Of a stretch of DNA of 6,458 bases, positions 1 through 4,919 are shown piece after piece. Under the pieces are notes generated by a model, which was given only the letters and a program-made list of their open reading frames with translations, had not been told where the DNA came from and did no database searches. Both the position numbers and the translations under genes were made by a program. The stretch is from an uncultured Erysipelotrichaceae bacterium (GTDB taxonomy: Bacteria > Bacillota_I > Bacilli_A > Erysipelotrichales > Erysipelotrichaceae). The DNA lies in NCBI GenBank assembly GCA_902795905.1, contig CADBMY010000096.1:1-6458 (forward strand), given 5' to 3'. The first letter of the stretch is position 1. Each line of letters starts with the position of its first letter.

Positions 1-1
1 A

Positions 2-75
2 TGGTGCCGCTTGGCAGAATTGAACTGCCAGTTCAGCATTACCATTGCTGCGTATTGCCATTATACTAAAGCGGC
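2..75 (-). tRNA. tRNA-Thr (anticodon GGT), CCA end encoded
   Basis: Read on the minus strand, this folds into a full 74-nt cloverleaf. The acceptor stem is GCCGCTT/AAGCGGC, the D stem GTAT/ATAC with loop AATGGCA, the anticodon stem CAGCA/TGCTG with loop ATGGTAA, the variable loop AACT, and the T stem GGCAG/CTGCC with loop TTCAATT. The discriminator is A, followed by an encoded CCA. The anticodon is GGT (threonine, codons ACC/ACU), and A37 fits an anticodon ending in U. T8-A14, G18G19 and the A15-T48 Levitt pair are present. The T arm resembles that of E. coli tRNA-Thr(GGU). One oddity is A at position 32, where a pyrimidine is usual. The gene lies 36 bp downstream of maf on the same strand, with its own likely promoter. 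Confidence 0.95.
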
Positions 76-87
76 CTAAGCGTATAT

Positions 88-115
88 ATAATACCAAAAA
101 ACAACAGGAAATCAA
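88..115 (-). promoter_or_regulatory. Predicted promoter of tRNA-Thr
   Basis: On the minus strand, TTGATT (115-110, 4 of 6 matches to the -35 consensus) is followed after 16 nt by TATTAT (93-88), which is preceded by TGG and so forms an extended -10. Transcription would start near position 81, about six bases before the mature tRNA 5' end. The -35 overlaps the maf stop codon. No terminator is visible between maf and the tRNA, so read-through from maf is also possible. Confidence 0.6.
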
Positions 116-675
116 TACAGGGACAGGTTTTTCAGCTCTTTATAAACGATGCTGAGAGGGAAGCCGACGATGGAGTAATAGTCACCGTCGATGCGTTTGA
201 TATATTTGCCTGCCCAGCCCTGGATGGCATAGGCTCCGGCTTTGTCATACGGTTCATCGGTGGCGGTATATGCATCGATCTCTTCATCACTGATCTTGTC
301 GAAATAGACATCACTGACGGTAACATCGGTGTATTTTCTGTCGGCACTGATGATGCAGAGACCGGTGATGACCTGATGTACATTGTCCGAAAGATCATGA
401 AGCATTGCAGCAGCTTCACGGCGGTCTTTCGGCTTGCCCATGACCTTGCCGTTGATAACAACTACCGTATCACTGCCGATGACGATGCTGTCGGGATGCA
501 GGGCAAAGACAGCGGATGCTTTGGCTTCTGCCAGGCGTTTGATCTCGGATGTGATCTCAGCACTGTGATCGATCGTTTCTGTGATATCGGCAGCTTCCAC
601 GTTGAAGGGAATACCGCATTTTTCGAGCAGTTCACGTCTTCTCGGAGACTGACTGGCAAGGATGAGTTTTTTCAT
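112..675 (-). CDS. maf: Maf family nucleoside triphosphate pyrophosphatase (dTTP/UTP type)
   Basis: Cytosolic enzyme that hydrolyses non-canonical or excess nucleoside triphosphates to monophosphate and pyrophosphate; Maf has also been linked to septum formation in Bacillus. The 187-residue length is normal. Seen in the protein: the N-terminal Maf signature LASQSPRRRELL (6-17), the GSDTVV motif with the likely catalytic Asp69, GKPKD (80-84) with Lys81, and DKAGAYAIQG (144-153). That last form matches the YhdE/BsMaf dTTP/UTP subgroup rather than the YceF m7GTP subgroup, by family knowledge. IVGFPL (169-174) closes the fold. The ATG at 675 is the only possible start, because no ATG, GTG or TTG lies in frame upstream within the intergenic region. 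No Shine-Dalgarno sequence precedes it. The gene diverges from the nucleotidyltransferase gene and runs toward tRNA-Thr. Confidence 0.95.
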   Translation of the reverse strand: MKKLILASQSPRRRELLEKCGIPFNVEAADITETIDHSAEITSEIKRLAEAKASAVFALHPDSIVIGSDTVVVINGKVMGKPKDRREAAAMLHDLSDNVHQVITGLCIISADRKYTDVTVSDVYFDKISDEEIDAYTATDEPYDKAGAYAIQGWAGKYIKRIDGDYYSIVGFPLSIVYKELKNLSLY

Positions 676-681
676 GGGAGT

Positions 682-710
682 ATCATACCATAACTCATTG
701 ATGAAAAGAA
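682..710 (-). promoter_or_regulatory. Predicted maf promoter giving a leaderless mRNA
   Basis: On the minus strand an extended -10, TGG-TATGAT (hexamer 687-682), lies only six bases before the maf ATG (675-673). The normal start distance of 6-7 bases places +1 on or next to the A of the ATG. The -35 candidate TTCTTT (710-705, spacer 17) is weak, which fits reliance on the extended -10. The absence of a Shine-Dalgarno sequence supports a leaderless transcript. Confidence 0.6.
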
Positions 711-728
711 TTAAAACGATGATATAAT
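698..728 (+). promoter_or_regulatory. Predicted promoter of the nucleotidyltransferase gene
   Basis: A perfect TATAAT (723-728) is preceded by TGA, giving an extended -10. The best -35 is TTGATG (698-703) with a long 19-nt spacer, so the TG extension probably matters. Transcription should start near 735. The element interleaves with the divergent maf promoter: each -35 lies inside the other's spacer. Confidence 0.7.
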
Positions 729-741
729 CAGAATAGTTACG

Positions 742-747
742 AAAGGA
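742..747 (+). promoter_or_regulatory. Ribosome binding site favouring the GTG start at 754
   Basis: AAAGGA (742-747, continuing AGA) lies 6 nt before GTG at 754 but 12 nt before the in-frame ATG at 760. Spacing therefore favours the GTG. The difference is only two residues, and the family N-terminus (KPTLVILAAG) fits either start. Confidence 0.6.
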
Positions 748-753
748 AGATAA

Positions 754-1668
754 GTGATAATGATAAAGCCCACTTTAGTAATCCTTGCGGCCGGCATGGG
801 CAGTCGTTACGGAGGAATGAAGCAGATCGACGGTGTTGGAAAACACGGAGAACCGATCATTGATTTTTCTATTTATGATGCACATGAGGCCGGTTTTGAG
901 AAAGTTGTTCTGATTATCAAACGTGAACATGAAGATCTTTTCAGAAAGAACCTGACCGACCGGATCGAGAAGTACATGGAGGTTGGCTTTGCCTATCAGG
1001 ATATGGATGATCTGCCGGAAGGGTATACGGTACCGGAAGGACGTGAGAAACCGTGGGGTACGACACATGCGCTGCTTGCCTGCAGAGATGTCGTTAAGGA
1101 ACCTTTCTGCATCATCAATGCGGATGATTTCTACGGCAAGGATGCTTTCCGTGTCATGTATGAGTACCTGACGACGGAGATCAAGGATGATAAGTATGCG
1201 ATGGTCGGCTATGAGTGCATCAATACACTGACAGATCACGGCAGTGTTACCAGAGGTGTATGCCAGCAGGCCAACGGCTATCTGACCCATATCGTAGAGA
1301 TCCAGAAGATCGTCAAGAAGAACGGCAAGGCGCTGTACGGTGCGGAGGGTGAGTGGAAGCTGCTTCCCGAGGGAACGCTTGTATCCATGAACTTCTGGGG
1401 CTTTACTCCGCGTATCTTTGATGAGTGTGCGCCTGTCTTTGAGAACTTCCTGAAAGATAATATCAGGAAGAATCCGCTGAAGTGTGAACATGTCATTCCG
1501 ACAGCTGTCGGTGAACTGCTGGATGAGGATGAATGTTCCGTAAAGATGCTGTCAAGCAAGGATCAGTGGTTTGGCATCACCTATCAGGAGGACAAGCCAG
1601 GTGTTGTCGCAAGACTCGCCGAGATGCGCGAACAGGGAATCTATCCGGACGAACTTTGGACAGACTGA
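754..1668 (+). CDS. Sugar-phosphate nucleotidyltransferase family protein, substrate unknown
   Basis: Predicted cytosolic enzyme of the NTP-transferase fold, which joins an NTP to a phosphorylated sugar or similar compound with release of pyrophosphate. Seen in the 304-residue protein: the nucleotide-binding loop LAAGMGSRYGGMKQ (11-24), a variant of the G-x-G-T/S-R signature with Lys23; the segment KPWGTTHALLACRDV (99-113); and INADDFYG (121-128), where Asp124 is the expected metal ligand. A C-terminal part includes MNFWGFTP and WFGITYQEDKPGVV. I recognise this as a conserved family of about 300 residues in Bacillota and Bacteroidota whose substrate is, to my knowledge, not established. It lacks the left-handed helix domain of GlmU and is longer than LicC. 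The start is GTG at 754. It is transcribed alone from its own promoter and ends in an intrinsic terminator, so its position before cdaA does not imply co-transcription. Confidence 0.85.
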   Translation: MIMIKPTLVILAAGMGSRYGGMKQIDGVGKHGEPIIDFSIYDAHEAGFEKVVLIIKREHEDLFRKNLTDRIEKYMEVGFAYQDMDDLPEGYTVPEGREKPWGTTHALLACRDVVKEPFCIINADDFYGKDAFRVMYEYLTTEIKDDKYAMVGYECINTLTDHGSVTRGVCQQANGYLTHIVEIQKIVKKNGKALYGAEGEWKLLPEGTLVSMNFWGFTPRIFDECAPVFENFLKDNIRKNPLKCEHVIPTAVGELLDEDECSVKMLSSKDQWFGITYQEDKPGVVARLAEMREQGIYPDELWTD

Positions 1669-1672
1669 AATT

Positions 1673-1694
1673 AACCGGCAAGTTGCCGGTTTTT
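1673..1694 (+). terminator. Intrinsic terminator of the nucleotidyltransferase gene
   Basis: An 8-bp GC-rich stem, AACCGGCA (1673-1680) with TGCCGGTT (1684-1691), closes an AGT loop and runs into TTTTTCTTTCT. It begins four bases after the stop codon and separates this gene from the cdaA promoter. Confidence 0.9.
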
Positions 1695-1705
1695 CTTTCT
1701 GTTTC

Positions 1706-1734
1706 CTTTTGTATACAGAGAATTATGTTATAAT
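1706..1734 (+). promoter_or_regulatory. Predicted promoter of the cdaA-cdaR-glmM operon
   Basis: A perfect TATAAT (1729-1734) is preceded by TGT (1726-1728), an extended -10. The position 17 nt upstream holds only CTTTTG (1706-1711), a poor -35; TTGTAT at 1709-1714 is too close (14-nt spacer). Transcription should start near 1741, leaving a leader of under 20 nt. That is too short for a riboswitch, so no RNA-level c-di-AMP feedback is visible here. Confidence 0.7.
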
Positions 1735-1743
1735 TTACAGACG

Positions 1744-1749
1744 AAGGAG
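1744..1749 (+). promoter_or_regulatory. Ribosome binding site setting the TTG start of cdaA
   Basis: AAGGAG (1744-1749) lies 9 nt before TTG at 1759. No ATG or GTG sits in frame nearby: the next in-frame ATG is codon 17, inside the first membrane helix. TTG is therefore the supported start. Confidence 0.8.
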
Positions 1750-1758
1750 AACATAAAA

Positions 1759-3489
1759 TTGTCCGGTTATACTTTTAATTATGAAAATCTGCGCACCATC
1801 GTCACAATGTTCTTTGATATTTTTGTGATGTGGATCGCGCTTTACTATACGATTCGTCTTGTCCGCAACAATCAGCGTACGATCCAGATCTTTAAAGGTG
1901 TTCTGCTGGTACTGATGATCGATACGATCGCCAAACTGGTGGGTCTTAAGACCGTAGAGTATGTGACGAACATCTTTATCAACTGGGGATTCCTGGCGGT
2001 CTTTATCATCTTCCAGCAGGAGATCAGAAGTCTGCTTGAGAGGATCGGTAAATCCAATGTCTTCTCCAAGATCACGACGCTGACCGGCAATGAAAAGGAA
2101 AACCTGGTCGATCAGATCGTTACGGCAGCGATGCTGCTGTCGAAAGATCAGACCGGTGCTTTGATCTCAATCGAACAGTCATTCTCTCTGGAAGACTATA
2201 TTTCCACAGGCACGAAGCTGAATTCGGTCGTTTCGGCAGAACTGCTGACATCGCTGTTTGTGACATCGACACCTCTGCATGACGGTGCCGTGATCATTCA
2301 GGGTGACCGCATTGCCTGCGCAAGTGCGTATTTCCCGCCGACAACACTGGATCTTCCTTCCCGTTACGGTGCCCGCCACAGAGCTGCGATCGGTATCAGT
2401 GAGATCACCGATGCCGTAACAGTCGTTGTTTCGGAAGAGACAGGTGCGATCAGTATTACCGAAGGCGGTAAGATCTTCAGCGTAGACAGTAAGGGGCTGC
2501 GTGATTATCTGATGCGTGTGATCTGCGGAGAAGAGACCGAGGTACGCTCGGGCGGCGGTGTCGTGGAACCGGCAAGAGATGTTGTTATTGAGGATAAGCG
2601 TACATCCAACGGTGATACAGGTGTTCTGAATAAACTTGCGATCAAGAAGCAGGAAGCAGAAAGACCTTCTGCCAAGATCGAAACAGAAGAAGTGATCCCG
2701 GCTGAGAACACAGTCAGTGAAGAGCCTGAGGTAGTGATCGAAGATTCGCCGAAGAAGCGTCATTTCGGTTTGTTCTCACATCGCCGTGAACCGGAAAAGA
2801 AAGACGTGATCAAGGAACTGGAACACGGTGCTGATGACATCAAACTGCCGAGGAAAAAAGAAAGACCTGCGCCGAGCTATCCGGGAAAGCCTTCTTCTAT
2901 CATTGATGACAGTGTTAAGACAGAGATGGAAGAGATAGTCAGCCGTCAGAAGGAAGAGCAGAGACTGGCTGAGCAGAGACGCCTGGAAGAGGAACAGAGG
3001 ATCGCTGAACAGCAGCGTCTGGAAGAAGAAAGAAGACAGGCTGAACAGCGCCGTCTTGAGCAGGAACAGTATCTGCTCGAACAGCGCCGTCAGGAAGAAG
3101 AACTGCGCCGTGAGCGTGAGCATACGTTCAGCGGTGTTGTTAATGCCGAATATGTTGAACCGGCCGAGCAGGAACAGATTGTTCAGCCTCAGCGGATGTC
3201 TGCCGAGGAAGTCAGACTTGCCCGCGAAGCAAGCATGCGCAGGCTGCAGAAACGTGATGAACCTAAGCCGGAGGCACAGCCTCAGCCGGAGACACCGTCC
3301 CAGCCGGAGACACCGTCCCAGCCGGAACCTGCACCGCAGCCGAAGCCGGAAGAACCGAAGATCTATGATACGACCAATCTGGATATTTCCGGTATTGTCG
3401 GGCTGAATCAAGATCTGGAACAGACGCTGAGTATGGTCGATCTTCTGGAAACGACCAAAAAGGCAGCGGACAGAGGAGGTAAGCAGTAA
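1759..3489 (+). CDS. cdaA: Membrane diadenylate cyclase CdaA with a long C-terminal cytoplasmic extension
   Basis: Condenses two ATP into c-di-AMP, the second messenger controlling potassium, osmolyte and cell-wall homeostasis; acts at the inner face of the membrane. Seen: three hydrophobic helices (about 12-32, 43-60, 70-86), a DAC domain (about 100-255) with both catalytic motifs, DGA (175-177) and RHR (206-208), in the contexts LHDGAVII and RYGARHRAAIG. Up to residue 260 it matches ordinary CdaA, which is about 270-280 residues long. The remaining part, to residue 576, is unusual: an acidic, probably disordered linker (257-390) with a basic patch KKRHFGLFSHRR (332-343); E/Q/R-rich 12-residue repeats (399-454); a Q-P-E-T-P-S tract (502-533); and a less repetitive tail (534-566) containing LDISGIVGLNQDLEQTLSMV. 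I do not recognise any known domain there. It starts at TTG, overlaps cdaR by one base, and leads the operon. Confidence 0.95.
   Translation: MSGYTFNYENLRTIVTMFFDIFVMWIALYYTIRLVRNNQRTIQIFKGVLLVLMIDTIAKLVGLKTVEYVTNIFINWGFLAVFIIFQQEIRSLLERIGKSNVFSKITTLTGNEKENLVDQIVTAAMLLSKDQTGALISIEQSFSLEDYISTGTKLNSVVSAELLTSLFVTSTPLHDGAVIIQGDRIACASAYFPPTTLDLPSRYGARHRAAIGISEITDAVTVVVSEETGAISITEGGKIFSVDSKGLRDYLMRVICGEETEVRSGGGVVEPARDVVIEDKRTSNGDTGVLNKLAIKKQEAERPSAKIETEEVIPAENTVSEEPEVVIEDSPKKRHFGLFSHRREPEKKDVIKELEHGADDIKLPRKKERPAPSYPGKPSSIIDDSVKTEMEEIVSRQKEEQRLAEQRRLEEEQRIAEQQRLEEERRQAEQRRLEQEQYLLEQRRQEEELRREREHTFSGVVNAEYVEPAEQEQIVQPQRMSAEEVRLAREASMRRLQKRDEPKPEAQPQPETPSQPETPSQPEPAPQPKPEEPKIYDTTNLDISGIVGLNQDLEQTLSMVDLLETTKKAADRGGKQ
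2953..3120 (+). repeat. 36-bp coding tandem repeats in cdaA (12-residue period)
   Basis: Four full units and one partial unit encode EEQRLAEQRRLE (2953-2988), EEQRIAEQQRLE (2989-3024), EERRQAEQRRLE (3025-3060), QEQYLLEQRRQE (3061-3096) and EELRRERE (3097-3120). The DNA copies have diverged at synonymous positions, so the repeat is not recent and the protein pattern appears to be kept. The mix of E, Q and R with few hydrophobics suggests a long charged helix. Confidence 0.85.
3283..3326 (+). repeat. 18-bp direct repeat in cdaA coding Q-P-E-T-P-S
   Basis: CAGCCGGAGACACCGTCC occurs twice in perfect tandem (3283-3300, 3301-3318), followed by the first eight bases of a third copy (3319-3326). Identical copies imply recent duplication by slippage. 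Copy number changes would stay in frame. Confidence 0.9.
3474..3480 (+). promoter_or_regulatory. Strong ribosome binding site of cdaR
   Basis: AGGAGGT (3474-3480), a near-perfect Shine-Dalgarno sequence, lies 8 nt before the cdaR ATG and inside the last codons of cdaA. The TAATG junction allows coupled translation. Confidence 0.85.
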
Positions 3490-4919
3490 TGTCAGAGAAT
3501 CCTCGGAAGAGAATACCCGTACGCCGTACGGATGATGATAAGACAAGACGTGCAAACCAGATCGCCGCTCAGAGCCAGAGAGCAGTCAATGATACCTACC
3601 AGCATCTGCTTGACTGGGTCATGCGTATCGTACGCTGGTTCTCCAGCCTGATCGATAAGACACTGTTCAGCAGAAACCACTGGATGGAAATGTTTGTGCC
3701 GCTGTTCCTTGCGGTCATGATGTACTTTGTTGTTAACTACGATTCTACGCTTGCCCTGTATACGAATCCGCTGACCACGGCCAAGACACTGTCCAATGTC
3801 TCGGTGACAGCAAAATACAATACTGATACGTTTGAACTCAGCGGTCTGCCTTCCTCAGCAGAGGTCACGATTACAGGAGATGCGTCCAACGTTACTTCGG
3901 CTGCCAATGCCAAGGGTATGGTCGTTGCGGACCTTGAGGGTCTTACCGAAGGTACACATGAAGTTAAGCTGACAACAGAAGGATACGGTGACAGTGTTTC
4001 CGTCAAGATCGATCCTTCCAATGTCTATATCACACTGAAGAAGAAGACGACACAGCAGTTCGATCTTTCCTATGACTTTATTAATCTGGAAAAGATGGAC
4101 AGTATCTACAGTGTCGGTCTGCCTGTATTTGAATACCAGAAAGTCAATGTCAGAGCTTCCAAGGATACGCTGGATTCGATCTCGTTTGTTAAGGCGCTGA
4201 TCGATGTCTCCGGGCAGACTTCAGAGTTTACCCAGGAAGCCAGACTGATCGCCTATGATGTAAACGGACAGCCTGTTAATGCGGATATCTTCCCGAATAC
4301 GATCAGTGTTACAGTGCCAGTAACTTCCCCGAACAAGACAGTTCCGATCGAGGTGGAAGTGACCGGTGAAGTACCGGACGGCAAGGCGATATCTTCAATT
4401 TCCATGGACCAGCAGACCGTAACGATCTACGGTGCGGAATCTGTGCTTGGACAGATCGATAAGGTCATTGTTACCCTGAATGCGTCAACGATCACGAAGG
4501 ATTCCACACTGCTGAGACCGATCACGCTGCCTACGGGTGTAAATTCCAGTAATATCAACCAGATCACAATGAATGTTACACTGGCAGAAGGTGTATCCAA
4601 GGTCATTGAGGATGTCAATATCAATTACCGGAATAATGTAAACAACTACAAGGCATCGCAGCCTGATAATATTACAACGACTTCCGTAACGGTCTTCGGT
4701 ACGGAAGAGAATGTAGAGAAGATCACTGCAGATATGATCTATGTCTATGTAGATATGAAAGACGCCAAGCCGGGTATTAATGAGTTTACGCTGCAGGTGG
4801 AACAGCCGGGCAACGGTCTGGTCAGATATTCCCTGGCAAATTCGACATATATCCTGAATGTGCTTGGTGAACAGAATGCCGAAACAAACGAGAGCGGCGA
4901 AGGAGTTAACAATGGGTAA
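3489..4919 (+). CDS. cdaR: CdaR, YbbR-domain regulator of CdaA, with extended N-terminus
   Basis: Membrane-anchored extracytoplasmic protein that binds CdaA and modulates c-di-AMP synthesis in Bacillus and Listeria. Seen in 476 residues: one transmembrane helix (about 67-84) followed by an extracellular part with about four YbbR-type beta repeats (roughly 100-190, 195-278, 283-375 and 380-460) and a short polar tail. YbbR repeats are visible as recurring patterns such as VSVTAKY...FELSGLPSSAEVTITG and VTIYGAESVLGQIDKV. The N-terminus differs from B. subtilis CdaR, whose helix begins about ten residues in. Here about 65 residues precede it: a basic segment with nine K/R and four D/E in 1-34, then a probable amphipathic helix (about 37-58). 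The ATG overlaps the cdaA stop by one base and has an excellent ribosome site, so the long N-terminus is well supported. Its 3' end overlaps glmM by 8 nt. Confidence 0.92.
   Translation: MSENPRKRIPVRRTDDDKTRRANQIAAQSQRAVNDTYQHLLDWVMRIVRWFSSLIDKTLFSRNHWMEMFVPLFLAVMMYFVVNYDSTLALYTNPLTTAKTLSNVSVTAKYNTDTFELSGLPSSAEVTITGDASNVTSAANAKGMVVADLEGLTEGTHEVKLTTEGYGDSVSVKIDPSNVYITLKKKTTQQFDLSYDFINLEKMDSIYSVGLPVFEYQKVNVRASKDTLDSISFVKALIDVSGQTSEFTQEARLIAYDVNGQPVNADIFPNTISVTVPVTSPNKTVPIEVEVTGEVPDGKAISSISMDQQTVTIYGAESVLGQIDKVIVTLNASTITKDSTLLRPITLPTGVNSSNINQITMNVTLAEGVSKVIEDVNINYRNNVNNYKASQPDNITTTSVTVFGTEENVEKITADMIYVYVDMKDAKPGINEFTLQVEQPGNGLVRYSLANSTYILNVLGEQNAETNESGEGVNNG
4901..4905 (+). promoter_or_regulatory. 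Ribosome binding site setting the glmM start
   Basis: AGGAG (4901-4905) lies 6 nt before ATG at 4912, inside the end of cdaR. This picks 4912 over the in-frame ATG at 4858, and agrees with the family N-terminus MGKYFGTDGIRG. Confidence 0.9.

Noticed and set aside
1..69. Open frame from ATG at 1 with a GRIELP-like peptide
   Set aside because: It is the complementary strand of the tRNA-Thr gene. Peptides of this type are a known artefact of translating across tRNA T arms.
376..693. Plus-strand open frame across maf
   Set aside because: maf on the other strand is unambiguous, and the plus frame has no ribosome site or family features.
775..1491. Minus-strand open frame of 238 codons opposite the nucleotidyltransferase
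   Set aside because: The sense frame has full catalytic motifs, a promoter, a ribosome site and a terminator. The antisense frame has none of these.
1735..1758. Possible c-di-AMP riboswitch ahead of cdaA
   Set aside because: The leader from the predicted start to TTG is under 20 nt, too short for any riboswitch.
2776..3555. Long minus-strand open frame (259 codons) opposite the cdaA repeats
   Set aside because: Low-complexity Leu/Arg/Phe-rich translation that mirrors the repeats of the sense gene; no credible ribosome site or domain. It is a shadow of codon bias.
4858..4911. An 18-codon longer start for glmM at 4858
   Set aside because: No ribosome site there, the added residues are not GlmM-like, and they lie within cdaR. 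The ATG at 4912 has AGGAG and the family N-terminus.
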